Assembly (NCBI GenBank): GCA_025362035.1
Contig: JANYIN010000180.1
Span: forward strand, 1 to 44,792
Source: Gemmatimonadaceae bacterium
GTDB taxonomy: Bacteria > Gemmatimonadota > Gemmatimonadetes > Gemmatimonadales > Gemmatimonadaceae
DNA: 44,792 nt
Direction: 5' to 3'
In this document: piece by piece, positions 7,481-15,469 of the stretch
How positions within the stretch are numbered: position 1 is the stretch's first letter
Layout of the letters: every line of letters starts with the position of its first letter
Notes under the pieces: model-generated
The model's input: the letters and a program-made list of their open reading frames with translations, nothing else
What the model was told of the DNA's origin: nothing
Database searches by the model: none
Made by a program: the position numbers and the translations under genes

Positions 7481-8152
7481 GTGGTGTATCCGCGTCTGCG
7501 CGCGCCGAGGTCAATTCAGCGCGCGCGGACGTTGCATCACGCCGTGCCGAGCGTTGCACACACTTGTGCTCCCGTTGCATCAAGGCACGCGTACGTTGCA
7601 TCAAGACATGCGTACGTTGCATCGACGAACAGGCCGTGGCAGAAAAGCAGACGAACCACGGGATCTCACGTGGCTCACGTTGCATCAACGCGGGGAGAAG
7701 TTGCACGGTCTCCCGCAGGCGTTGCACAAATAGCCGCGAGCGTTGCATCGAGCGAGCTGCACGTTGCGCCGAACGACGGCACGTTACGCCGTCGCGCAAG
7801 AGGCCGCAGTGAGGATCGCGGTAACGGCGCCAACACGGCGCGCCTACATGCACACGCTCGCGCAGGCGGTACACAAGCGCGCTGGGACGTTGCATCAGCC
7901 CGCGCGAACGTTGCATCAGCGCGTGCTGCCTTCGTATTTCCGCGATTGAACGTTGCACGATGTCGAGCACTCCCCGCGATATCGGCAGATGACGTGGACG
8001 AACGAAGAAGGTCGTCGCGGAATCGCGACGTTCTGGCTCGCGATGCACGTTCTGACGTTGCACGACGACGAAAGGAACGTCGCGAGCGTGCGAGTCCACC
8101 AGGCGATTCGCGAGCGAACCGTGCGGAAGCGTTACGCGATCACGGAACATGA
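7481..8152 (+). CDS. Possible heptad-repeat protein encoded by the 21-bp repeat tract
   Basis: I do not recognise this 223-residue, Arg/Ala-rich open frame. It begins at a GTG 20 bp after the previous stop and has no visible ribosome site. It runs through the whole repeat tract and reads as 7-residue repeats such as PVASRHA, YVASRHA, DVASARA, NVASARA and NVARCRA. Two observations favour translation in this frame. Adjacent near-identical units differ mostly at third codon positions (AGG/AGA, CAC/CAT, GCC/GCG, CGC/CGT, GCG/GCT). The sixth-position Ala recurs with varied codons (GCT, GCG, GCA). Against it, the first Val-Ala pair is always GTT GCA, which looks like conservation of DNA. The opposite strand is open too, with LMQRxxx heptads. 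Treat as a candidate only. Confidence 0.3.
   Translation: MVYPRLRAPRSIQRARTLHHAVPSVAHTCAPVASRHAYVASRHAYVASTNRPWQKSRRTTGSHVAHVASTRGEVARSPAGVAQIAASVASSELHVAPNDGTLRRRARGRSEDRGNGANTARLHAHARAGGTQARWDVASARANVASARAAFVFPRLNVARCRALPAISADDVDERRRSSRNRDVLARDARSDVARRRKERRERASPPGDSRANRAEALRDHGT
7531..8062. repeat. Degenerate 21-bp periodic repeat tract with GTTGCA core
   Basis: Exact GTTGCA cores begin at 7531, 7553, 7574, 7595, 7616, 7679, 7700, 7721, 7742, 7889, 7910, 7952 and 8057, with one-base variants at 7763 (GTTGCG) and 7783 (GTTACG, one base out of phase). From 7553 onward every exact core sits at a multiple of 21 bp: the gaps are 21, 63, 147, 42 and 105. Most are followed by TCA, TCG or CAC/CGA. 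Units between them have decayed by substitution but not by net insertion or deletion. No CRISPR-like spacers are present. The tract fills most of the 822-bp gap between the sortilin-like gene and the M24 peptidase gene. Confidence 0.9.
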
Positions 8153-8300
8153 GGAGATGGCCTGCGCCGCAGGGCGTCGGCGGCGGCATCCCGGCAGCGT
8201 TCAGGCCGCGTGGTTGCGCACGGGCAGCCGACACCTCAGTTATATGCGCATCGTGCATCGCCGTACGATAGGAACAGGCTGAGTGCCCCCTTCACTTCGG

Positions 8301-9557
8301 ATGTCTCTCATGGAACGACGGGATTTTCTGCGGAATTCAGCGGCCCTCGCGGGCGTGGCAGTCATTGGACGGACGGTGGGCCTCCCCGATGTCCCGGATG
8401 CCTTCGCCGAGGAGGCACCCGCTCCGAAGGTCGTGCCGATCACCGACGACGAGCGACGGGCGCGTATCGAGAAGGCACGGCGTCTCATGAGCGACAACGG
8501 AATCGACGCGTTGGTGCTCGAGGGCGGCACGAGCATGTTCTACTTCACGGGCATGCGGTGGGGGAACAGCGAGCGCACGTTCGCGGTGGTGATTCCGGCC
8601 AAGGGTGAGCTGGCGTGGGTAACTCCGGCGTTCGAGGAGGCGCGCGCGCGCGAACTCATCAAGTTCTCCACCGACATCCGCCCCTGGCAGGAGGACGAGA
8701 GCCCCTATCGCGTGATCGCCGGCATCCTGCGCGACCGCGGAACGACCGGAAAGATCGGCATCGAAGAGCGGCTCCGCTTCTTCATCTACGACGGCATCCG
8801 CCAGGAGCTGCCATCGGCTCAGTTCGTGAGCGCCACGCCCGTGACGGCCGGCTGTCGCATGATCAAGTCACGGGCGGAGATCGCGCTCATGCAGCACGCG
8901 AACGACATCACGCTGCAAGCCATCGGCGCCACGGTGAAGGGGTTGAAGGAGGGCATGACGCCGGCACAGGTGTCGGCGAACATCGCCAAGTCCACGCAGA
9001 TGCTCGGCGGCAAGTCCGATGGCGCGCTCGTGATCTTCGGCAAGTACTCGGCGTTCCCGCACGGAACCGTACAGCCGCAGAAGCTGCATGACGGCGACGT
9101 CGTGCTCATCGACGCCGGATGCACCGTGGAGGGGTACGTGTCGGACATCACGCGCACGACGGTGTACGGCAAGCCCTCGCAGCGTCAGCGCGACGTGTGG
9201 GACATCGAAAAGAAGGCGCAGCTCGCCGCCTTCGCGGCGGCGCGGGTGGGCGCCACGTGCGAGTCCGTGGACGCGGCGGCGCGCAAAGTCATCACCGATG
9301 CGGGGTTCGGCCCGGACTACAAAGTGCCGGGACTGCCCCATCGCACCGGACACGGCATCGGGCTGGACGGCCACGAATGGACGAACTTCGTGCGCGGCAA
9401 CACGACGACGATCCAGCCCGGCATGTGCTTCAGCGACGAACCGACCATCACGATCTACGGCGAGTTCGGCATCCGCCACGAGGACTGTCTCTACATCACC
9501 GACGACGGCCCGAAATTCTTCACGCCGCTGTCGAGGTCCATCGAACACCCCGTATAG
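8301..9557 (+). CDS. Tat-exported M24 family metallopeptidase (Xaa-Pro aminopeptidase-like)
   Basis: The N-terminus carries a twin-arginine signal (ERRDFLRNSAALAGVAVIG). A creatinase/prolidase N-terminal domain follows, then the pita-bread M24 domain. All five metal-ligand positions are visible: Asp in VVLIDAG, Asp in SDITRTTVYG, His in HRTGHGIGLDGHE, Glu in SDEPTITIYG and Glu in GIRHEDCLYI. Family members remove N-terminal residues before proline using two metal ions. Export as a folded metalloenzyme explains the Tat signal. Length (418 residues) is normal. Possible starts are GTG 8283, ATG 8301 and ATG 8310, and none has a strong ribosome site. Several family members act on other X-Pro-like or amide substrates. 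Confidence 0.9.
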   Translation: MSLMERRDFLRNSAALAGVAVIGRTVGLPDVPDAFAEEAPAPKVVPITDDERRARIEKARRLMSDNGIDALVLEGGTSMFYFTGMRWGNSERTFAVVIPAKGELAWVTPAFEEARARELIKFSTDIRPWQEDESPYRVIAGILRDRGTTGKIGIEERLRFFIYDGIRQELPSAQFVSATPVTAGCRMIKSRAEIALMQHANDITLQAIGATVKGLKEGMTPAQVSANIAKSTQMLGGKSDGALVIFGKYSAFPHGTVQPQKLHDGDVVLIDAGCTVEGYVSDITRTTVYGKPSQRQRDVWDIEKKAQLAAFAAARVGATCESVDAAARKVITDAGFGPDYKVPGLPHRTGHGIGLDGHEWTNFVRGNTTTIQPGMCFSDEPTITIYGEFGIRHEDCLYITDDGPKFFTPLSRSIEHPV

Positions 9558-9673
9558 GGGTTCACGTCACCGGCCGTGGTCGGCTGCCGCAGACATTCGC
9601 AGCACCTTTCAGTCAGCGTGCGTTCGCTTCATATTCGCGTCCCAGGCGTCACGGAAGAACCCAAGGAGGGCAT

Positions 9674-11353
9674 GTGCAGTCCACGGAATACGATGCCATC
9701 GTGGTCGGATCGGGCATATCCGGCGGTTGGGCCGCGAAGGAACTCAGCGAAAAGGGGCTTCGCGTGCTGCTCCTGGAGCGCGGGCGCAACGTCGAACACA
9801 TCAAGGACTACGTAAACGCCACCAAGGCGCCCTGGCAGTACCCGCATCGGGGCGGGCACACGAAGTCGATGGAGGAGCGGTACCCCGTCCTCAAGCGTGA
9901 CTACCCGCTGAACGAAAAGAATCTCGCCTACTGGGTGGACGACAAGGAGTCGCCGTACACCGAGGCAAAGCGATTCGATTGGTATCGCGGATACCAGGTA
10001 GGCGGGCGCTCGCTGATGTGGGGCCGGCAGAGCTATCGCTGGAGCGACCTGGATTTCGAGGGCAACGCGAAGGACGGCATCGCCGTCGATTGGCCTATCC
10101 GATACGCGGACCTCGCGCCCTGGTACGACCACGTCGAACGGCACGCGGGCATTTCCGGATCGGCCGAAGGATTGCCACAACTTCCCGACGGACAATTCCA
10201 GCCAGCCATGCCGCTCAATTGCGCTGAGGAACTCATCGCCGGCCGGTTGAAGACGCGGTTCGATGGTCGGCGGCACCTGATTCCAGGACGCGTCGCGAAC
10301 GCCACGAAGCAGCTGCCCGGCCGCAACGCCTGCCAGTATCGCGACGCGTGCTGGCTGGGCTGTCCCTACGGCGGCTACTTCAGCACGCAGTCGTCCACGC
10401 TGCCGGCGGCGGTGGCGACGGGGCGGCTCACGCTCAAGCCCTTCGCGATCGTCACGGAGGTGCTGTACGACAAGGAGCATCAGAAAGCCAAAGGCGTTCG
10501 TGTGCTCGACGCGGTCACGGATCAGACCACGGACTACTCCGCGAAGGTCGTGTTCCTGTGCGCGTCCACGCTCAACTCCGCGTGGCTGCTCATGCGATCC
10601 GCAACCGACGTCTGGCCCGGTGGGCTCGGCAGCAGCTCCGGCGAGCTGGGGCACAACCTCATGGACCACCATTTTCGCTGTGGCGCCGAGGGTATCGTCG
10701 AGGGCATGGACGACAAGTACTACTTCGGACGGCGGCCCAACGGCTTCTACATCCCACGCTATCGCAACATGTTCGGCGACAAGCGCGAATACCTGCGCGG
10801 GTTCGGCTATCAGGGCGGTGCCGGCCGCAATGGCTGGACGCGCGCCGTGGCGGAGCTCGGCGTCGGCGCCGACTTCAAGGACGAGATGTCGGCGCCAGGC
10901 GCGTGGACCATCGGCGCCACCGCGTTCGGCGAGATGCTGCCGAATCACGAGAACAAGGTGTCGCTCGACAGCGAGAAGAAGGACAAGTGGGGGCTGCCCG
11001 TGCTGAAGATCGACTGCGCCACCGGCGAGAACGAGCGTCTCATGCGCAAGGACATGATCGCCGACATGGCTGACATGCTGGAGCAGACGGGCGTGAAGAA
11101 GATCAAGACGAGTGACAACGAGTACTTCCCGGGCATGGGCATTCACGAAATGGGCACCGCGCGCATGGGGCGCGACCCCAAGACGTCGGTGCTGAACTCG
11201 CACAATCAGGTGTGGGATGCAAAGAACGTGTTCGTCACCGATGGGTCATGCATGGTGTCCACCGCCTGCCAGAATCCGTCGTTGACGTACATGGCAATGA
11301 CCGCTCGCGCCGCGGACTTCGCGGTGCAGGAACTCACGCGCCGCAATCTCTGA
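9674..11353 (+). CDS. GMC-family FAD-dependent dehydrogenase, large subunit
   Basis: The 559-residue product starts at GTG 9674, directly behind an AAGGAGG ribosome site. An N-terminal Rossmann FAD motif (YDAIVVGSGISGGWAAKELS, then LLLERG) is followed by a GGRSLMWGRQSYRWS flavin-contact segment. The C-terminal GMC signature includes GIHEMGTARMG, the NVFVTDGSCMVSTACQNPSL loop with the catalytic-region His/Asn, and a Cys-rich insert (CQYRDACWLGCPYGG). Such proteins oxidise sugars or alcohols at the periplasmic face. With the next gene it forms the pair seen in sugar and glucoside 3-dehydrogenases. It lacks its own export signal, so transport with the Tat-type partner (hitch-hiking) is likely. 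Confidence 0.9.
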   Translation: MQSTEYDAIVVGSGISGGWAAKELSEKGLRVLLLERGRNVEHIKDYVNATKAPWQYPHRGGHTKSMEERYPVLKRDYPLNEKNLAYWVDDKESPYTEAKRFDWYRGYQVGGRSLMWGRQSYRWSDLDFEGNAKDGIAVDWPIRYADLAPWYDHVERHAGISGSAEGLPQLPDGQFQPAMPLNCAEELIAGRLKTRFDGRRHLIPGRVANATKQLPGRNACQYRDACWLGCPYGGYFSTQSSTLPAAVATGRLTLKPFAIVTEVLYDKEHQKAKGVRVLDAVTDQTTDYSAKVVFLCASTLNSAWLLMRSATDVWPGGLGSSSGELGHNLMDHHFRCGAEGIVEGMDDKYYFGRRPNGFYIPRYRNMFGDKREYLRGFGYQGGAGRNGWTRAVAELGVGADFKDEMSAPGAWTIGATAFGEMLPNHENKVSLDSEKKDKWGLPVLKIDCATGENERLMRKDMIADMADMLEQTGVKKIKTSDNEYFPGMGIHEMGTARMGRDPKTSVLNSHNQVWDAKNVFVTDGSCMVSTACQNPSLTYMAMTARAADFAVQELTRRNL

Positions 11354-11368
11354 CCCGGACGGTGTGAC

Positions 11369-12052
11369 ATGGCATCAGACATCGAGAGCCAGGCGCTGAT
11401 CGACCGCCGCGAGGCCATCCGCCGCGTGAGCGCGCTGCTCGGCGGCGTCGCGCTCGTGGGCGGAAGCAACCTGCTTACCGGCTGCAAAGGGCAGGAGAGC
11501 GCACTTGGCCGCACTGCAACCTTCTCTCCCGAAGACATCGCGTTCCTGGATGAAGTCGCGGATACGATCCTTCCGGAGACCAAGACGCCCGGTGCGAAAG
11601 CGGCCAAGGTCGGCGCGTTCATGGCGCTGATGGTGACCGACAGCTACGGGCCGTCCGAGCAGAAGGCGTTTCGCGACGGGATGCGCGCTCTGGACGATGC
11701 AAGCCTCACGGCGAACAAGTCGACGTTCGTGGCCGCGACGCCGGCGCAGCGGCTGGCGCTGCTGGTGCCGCTGGACCGCGCTCAGAAGGCGGAGCGGGAC
11801 GCGAACGAGGCGAAGTACAGGAGCGAGCGCGAGCGGTGGCTCAATACGCCGACATCCGACGTGAAGGACGTGAAGCATCCGGACGGCCCGCCGCCACACT
11901 ACTTCCGCATGATGAAGGAGCTGGCCCTGCTGGGCTACTTCACGTCAGAGATCGGATATACGAAGGCGATGCGGTACACGGAGGTCCCCGGCCGTTACGA
12001 TCCGTGCTTGCCCTACGTGAAGGGCGAGAAGAGCTGGGCACCGCACGCATAG
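11369..12052 (+). CDS. Gluconate 2-dehydrogenase subunit 3-like protein (dehydrogenase small subunit)
   Basis: The 227-residue protein has a twin-arginine-like start (DRREAIRRVSALLGG) leading to a lipobox (NLLTGC). It is therefore probably a Tat-exported lipoprotein. The body matches PF13618, with FSPEDIAFLDEVADTILPET near the start and an EIGYTKAMRYTEVPGRYDPC ending. In characterised complexes this subunit carries the GMC flavoprotein across the membrane and helps pass electrons to a cytochrome c. It follows the GMC gene by 15 bp on the same strand. No cytochrome subunit is seen nearby. Confidence 0.88.
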   Translation: MASDIESQALIDRREAIRRVSALLGGVALVGGSNLLTGCKGQESALGRTATFSPEDIAFLDEVADTILPETKTPGAKAAKVGAFMALMVTDSYGPSEQKAFRDGMRALDDASLTANKSTFVAATPAQRLALLVPLDRAQKAERDANEAKYRSERERWLNTPTSDVKDVKHPDGPPPHYFRMMKELALLGYFTSEIGYTKAMRYTEVPGRYDPCLPYVKGEKSWAPHA

Positions 12053-12067
12053 CAGCGCCACCGAACG

Positions 12068-12739
12068 CTACTCCTCCGTCACGAGCACGAGCGTGAATCC
12101 GTCGTAGCCCTTCTGGCCCACGGTCTGAATCGTCGTCGCGCTCGCGCGCGACTCGCTCGCGACGAGTTCGTTGAAGCGGCGAACGCCCAGCACGGAGGGG
12201 TCCGTGCTGTCGGCGTCCGCTACAGCGCCGCCGCGAACCACGTTGTCCACGACGATCACCGTGCCGCGGCGCGACAGCGCCAGCGCCCACGTGAAATACT
12301 CGGGAATGTTCGGCTTGTCGGCATCGATGAAGATCATGTCGAACGGCCCCGCGCCCTCAGCCACCAGGCTCGGCAGCGTGTCCATAGCGCTGCCGACGCG
12401 GATCGTCACGATGTCATCGAGCTGCGCCCGCGTGATGTTCGCCGACGCAACCTCCGCGTGCCTGGGGTCTACTTCAAGGGTCACCAGTCGGCCACCCGGC
12501 GGCAGGGCGCGTGCCATCCAGATGGTACTGTAGCCGCCGAGCGTTCCGATCTCGAGAATGGCATGCGCGCCGCGGATGCGGGCCAGCAGGTGCAGCAGCT
12601 TGCCCTGTGCGGCAGAAACGCTGATGGCGGGCAGCCCGGCCTCCACGCTCGCCTGCTGCGCCGCGTGGAGCACCGCATCGGTATGTACGAGCATATCGCC
12701 GATGTAAGTGTCCACCGCGGCCCAGTTCGTGTCGGTCAC
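12068..12739 (-). CDS. O-methyltransferase, CCoAOMT/COMT-like (class I SAM)
   Basis: This is a 223-residue SAM-dependent methyltransferase of family PF01596. Motif I is ILEIGTLGGYSTIWMARALP, the acidic loop is VTLEVDPRHAEVA, and the metal-binding region is MIFIDADKPNIPEYFTWALA, then VVDNVVRGGAV. These are the residues that hold the divalent metal and catechol-like substrate in the family. The physiological acceptor is unknown. Start GTG 12739 overlaps the stop of the small upstream ORF as GTGA, so translation is probably coupled. Confidence 0.92.
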   Translation of the reverse strand: MTDTNWAAVDTYIGDMLVHTDAVLHAAQQASVEAGLPAISVSAAQGKLLHLLARIRGAHAILEIGTLGGYSTIWMARALPPGGRLVTLEVDPRHAEVASANITRAQLDDIVTIRVGSAMDTLPSLVAEGAGPFDMIFIDADKPNIPEYFTWALALSRRGTVIVVDNVVRGGAVADADSTDPSVLGVRRFNELVASESRASATTIQTVGQKGYDGFTLVLVTEE

Positions 12740-12879
12740 GCGCCGCGCTCGTTCCGCTGCGCGTCGAACGCGCGGACGAGTGACTTCGGCGCCGCGTCGC
12801 GCGACGGCGTGCCGAACGACGTCGATTCCTCGACGCCCGGCAGGGCGCGGGCAAGCTTCACGATGGCGGCGTACGTCAA
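12736..12879 (-). CDS. Tiny MmcQ/YjbR-like ORF between overlapping genes, possibly truncated
   Basis: A 47-residue frame begins at TTG 12879, overlapping the upstream stop as TTGA. It ends at TGA 12736, overlapping the methyltransferase start as GTGA. Its first half, LTYAAIVKLARALPGVEEST followed by SFGTP, resembles the N-terminus of MmcQ/YjbR (DUF419) proteins, which normally run to about 120 residues. The second half does not. It therefore looks like the shortened end of such a gene, kept as a coupling link between two genes. Whether it makes a functional peptide is unknown. Confidence 0.5.
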   Translation of the reverse strand: MTYAAIVKLARALPGVEESTSFGTPSRDAAPKSLVRAFDAQRNERGA

Positions 12880-13142
12880 TCGAACCGGGCCAGCGCCATT
12901 CTGACCATCAGCAGCATGCCGATGACCGCCACGAGCGAGATGTCGATGGCCAGGGGGCCGAACCTCGCGGTCCCGAAAAGAAAGTTGATCTCGGTGGCCG
13001 ACGCCGACTGCAGCGACAGTCCCGAAGTGAAGAAGGACTTGACCGCGCCCACGGGAACGAACACACGGGTGACCTTCTGCAACTCGCCCCCGACGATCAT
13101 GCCGACGGGAACGGCGATGGCGAGGATGCGCCGGCGTTTCAC
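12876..13142 (-). CDS. Small membrane protein, DUF4321-like
   Basis: The 88-residue protein has an N-terminal hydrophobic segment (RILAIAVPVGMIVGGEL), a middle VPVGAVKSFFTSGLSLQS, and a C-terminal transmembrane helix (AIDISLVAVIGMLLMVRMAL). This pattern and size fit the DUF4321 family of bacterial inner-membrane proteins with unknown function. It is the first gene of a chain whose stop and start codons overlap down to the O-methyltransferase. Confidence 0.6.
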   Translation of the reverse strand: MKRRRILAIAVPVGMIVGGELQKVTRVFVPVGAVKSFFTSGLSLQSASATEINFLFGTARFGPLAIDISLVAVIGMLLMVRMALARFD

Positions 13143-13201
13143 GGCGGCCCCCCGCGATACACCGGAGATTGGGCCTGAGTCACGGATCCTCGTGGTGGAT
13201 G

Positions 13202-13744
13202 TCAGTTCACCCGCCCTTCACGCACCACGCGCCACTCGAGTGCATGACCGACGAGCTCATAGATCTTCTCGAATCGTAGCGCTTCGGGCTTCGCACCCGT
13301 AGCTGCCCCGAACTTCTCCGCTGAAAAATAGACTTCTACCGTGTCCCGCGAAATGCGGAAGACGTCTGACGCCCGCACGATGTAACCGGCTTCGGGGCCG
13401 GCGCAGCGTGGAGTGTCCCTGACGGCGCCGCGAATCGGCTCGCACGTGCCGAGCGCGAGACTACGTTCCCGGAGCGCGCGAACGAGGCTGGCCGGCACGG
13501 CCTCGCCGCCGCTGTCGCCCGCCGTACGCGCCAGTCGCCGGGGGTGGATGCGCAGCTTCAACGAGGGGTCCACGTCGAACGCCGAGCGGATGGCGGCTTC
13601 GAGGATGCGTGCTTCGGCGCCCGTAGGCAAACTCGCCACCTGCAGGCCGTGTCCGCGTGCGAACGAATCGCCGCTGCCGCCGCGACCGCACCCAATCACG
13701 AACACCGCCAGGACAGCAACGCATCGAAAGGAACCAAAGCTCAA
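13202..13744 (-). CDS. Hypothetical lipoprotein
   Basis: This is a 180-residue protein of unknown function. A lipoprotein signal with lipobox VIGC (Cys at residue 19) anchors it to a membrane. The mature part is mixed alpha/beta, with a Cys pair (CEPIRG and CAGPEAG) that could form a disulfide. It ends in an EIYELVGHALEWRVVREG-type strand segment typical of small periplasmic domains. No enzyme motif is visible. It lies on the same strand as the TM2-domain gene immediately upstream (7-bp gap) and could share its transcript. Confidence 0.7.
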   Translation of the reverse strand: MSFGSFRCVAVLAVFVIGCGRGGSGDSFARGHGLQVASLPTGAEARILEAAIRSAFDVDPSLKLRIHPRRLARTAGDSGGEAVPASLVRALRERSLALGTCEPIRGAVRDTPRCAGPEAGYIVRASDVFRISRDTVEVYFSAEKFGAATGAKPEALRFEKIYELVGHALEWRVVREGRVN

Positions 13745-13751
13745 ACAAACC

Positions 13752-14087
13752 TCACGTCCACTCCGTCAGCTTGTTTCCTTCGCTATCCGTGAACGCGCCA
13801 ACGACGATCATGATGAGATCGACCAGCATCCAGATGCCGAGCCCGCCGAGCGTGAACAGTTGCAGCAGGGCCGTGCCCGTCTTGCCCACGTAGAATCGAT
13901 GCGCGCCGAAGATGCCGAACCAGAAGCACAGGAGTGCCGCCGGGAGAATTTTCTTCTCCGATCCGAAGAGCTCCTCCGGAGTCACTTGCATCACGCCGCA
14001 TTGCGTGCAGACGACGGCTTGCGCATCGATGACGCGCGAGCAGGCATGGCAGAATTTTGTGGGACGGGTCGGTGCGTAGGAGCTCAT
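13752..14087 (-). CDS. TM2-domain membrane protein with N-terminal zinc ribbon
   Basis: The 111-residue protein combines a rubredoxin-like zinc ribbon (FCHACSRVIDAQAVVCTQCG, two CxxC pairs at residues about 13-30) with a TM2 domain (PF05154). The TM2 domain has two hydrophobic helices around FGIFGAHRFYVGKTGTALLQ and WMLVDLIMIVVGAF. TM2 proteins sit in the inner membrane, and their role in bacteria is mostly unknown. The start ATG overlaps the stop of a small upstream frame as ATGA. Confidence 0.88.
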   Translation of the reverse strand: MSSYAPTRPTKFCHACSRVIDAQAVVCTQCGVMQVTPEELFGSEKKILPAALLCFWFGIFGAHRFYVGKTGTALLQLFTLGGLGIWMLVDLIMIVVGAFTDSEGNKLTEWT

Positions 14088-14287
14088 GAGGGGCGGGGTT
14101 GGCAGCTTCTACGAAAGCTGGCGTCAAGGTGAAGCTGCAGCCGGATGCGGTCCGCGGCTAGACCAAACACTGGCGCGGCACCCCCCGGCGTGAACGACGG
14201 GGCGACGTGTACTGCGCCATGGCTCACGGCACCATACGAAGCGCTGACGTTGATCGCGACCTGGTCCGAAGGAACACTGCCCCACAC
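14084..14287 (-). CDS. Possible small ORF or outer-membrane-protein remnant
   Basis: A 67-residue frame begins at GTG 14287, inside the 3' end of the next upstream gene in another frame. It ends in an ATGA overlap with the TM2 gene. The sequence alternates like beta strands (VAINVSASYGAVSHGAVHVA, then FGLAADRIRLQLHLDASF), as at the end of an outer-membrane barrel. It has no signal peptide. It may be a remnant, a coupling peptide or a chance frame. Confidence 0.28.
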   Translation of the reverse strand: MWGSVPSDQVAINVSASYGAVSHGAVHVAPSFTPGGAAPVFGLAADRIRLQLHLDASFRRSCQPRPS

Positions 14288-15357
14288 TCCTCGACGTGAT
14301 ACCTGGCCGGGACATCGAACGCGTCGAATGCTTCGAGGCCCCGAACTGTGAACGGGAGCGTGAGGTTGATCTCACCGGGAACGATCTCGAGACCGTCCAT
14401 GAACACGTGCGCCACGCATGCGGGATCGGAGTCCGTGGCATCGAAGCGTCGCCAGCGGATCACGGCAATCGCGGCGGACGTGGTGAGGTTCACGGCGTAG
14501 CCGCGCAGCAGGCGAATCAGGTCGGTCGTGAGAAAAGCGTGCCGCTGTTCGATCTGCGTTTCGGAGATGGACTCGGCATTTGAACGCGCGATGCGCTCGT
14601 CGAACGCCGGAAGTCGGGTATCTGACGCATCCTCTGCGGCCACCGAGAAGAGCTGCGCGGCCAGCGTGAGATCGCGAACGAGAACTCCCGCGGCACCAAT
14701 CTGCTGTTCGAACACGCCGGTCTGTTCGATGCTGCCGCCCTGCGCCTGTATGTACAGCGTCCTCGCCACGGGGAGCCCGCACGCCCGGTACACTCCGACC
14801 GAATCCGAGAAGACCCGAGCAGTCAACTGCGTTCGCTTGAACGTCGCCGTTGCACGATCGACATCGAAGTCATTCCAGGCGGAGACGACGGCAACGCCGC
14901 GCGCCAGCGTGTGATCGAGACGGTGGACGGTCCCGAGCACGACGCCAAGGGTCGTGTCGCGTACCGCCAGCGGGCAGAGTGCGCGTCGCAGGGTAGCAGG
15001 CGACGGAATCCCCCGCGCCACATCCGTGGCCATCGGTCCTCGTACGTCGATGTCCCGCGGGTACACGCCAATCCCCGTGGAGTCGATGAATGGATGCTCG
15101 ACGGTCAGCGAGTAGCGACCGATCGGCACCGCATCCATGGTGAAGCGCCCGTTTGCGTCGGAAATTGCGCTGTGGAACACGCTGTCGCGCCGATCACGGA
15201 TCGGGATCGCGATGATCATCGCGTTGGCCAGCGGGCGGCGGTGCACACTGTCCGTGACAGAGCCGACGATCACACCCATCGCCGACTGCGCGGTCGCAGA
15301 CGCCACGACACACAAGGTCATGGTGGCGGCGAGACAGAACTGGGCACGGCGCACCAT
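14224..15357 (-). CDS. Secreted carboxypeptidase-regulatory-like domain protein
   Basis: The 377-residue exported protein has a signal peptide (AATMTLCVVASATAQ). A CarboxypepD_reg-like beta-sandwich follows (GVIVGSVTDSVHRRPLANAM, then SDANGRFTMDAVPIGRYSLT). A second similar segment lies at residues 140-220. The C-terminal third contains a plug-like HVFMDGLEIVPGE and VRGLEAFDAFDVPARYHVEE, which resembles the loops seen in TonB-receptor plugs but without a barrel. Such proteins are common in this type of genome. The function is unknown, and a cell-surface or periplasmic accessory role is inferred. Confidence 0.75.
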   Translation of the reverse strand: MVRRAQFCLAATMTLCVVASATAQSAMGVIVGSVTDSVHRRPLANAMIIAIPIRDRRDSVFHSAISDANGRFTMDAVPIGRYSLTVEHPFIDSTGIGVYPRDIDVRGPMATDVARGIPSPATLRRALCPLAVRDTTLGVVLGTVHRLDHTLARGVAVVSAWNDFDVDRATATFKRTQLTARVFSDSVGVYRACGLPVARTLYIQAQGGSIEQTGVFEQQIGAAGVLVRDLTLAAQLFSVAAEDASDTRLPAFDERIARSNAESISETQIEQRHAFLTTDLIRLLRGYAVNLTTSAAIAVIRWRRFDATDSDPACVAHVFMDGLEIVPGEINLTLPFTVRGLEAFDAFDVPARYHVEECGAVFLRTRSRSTSALRMVP

Positions 15358-15469
15358 GCTGAAGAAGTGGATGCGCCCGCCGGTTTGTCAAATCGCCTCG
15401 ATGCGGACGCCACGTCCGGAATCCCTCCGCTTGCGGTGCCGCTCTCACAGAGGCCAATCTTCCCGCACC

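Noticed and set aside
7531-8062. CRISPR array
   Set aside because: The conserved part is only 6-9 bp per 21-bp unit. There are no long identical repeats or unique spacers and no cas genes.
6252-8258. 668-codon minus-strand frame with LMQR heptads
   Set aside because: Two thirds of it is antisense to the well-supported sortilin-like gene. Long open antisense frames are expected at this G+C. The heptads follow from the 21-bp period in any frame.
9629-11203. 524-codon minus-strand frame
   Set aside because: Opposite the GMC dehydrogenase. Shadow of a high-GC gene.
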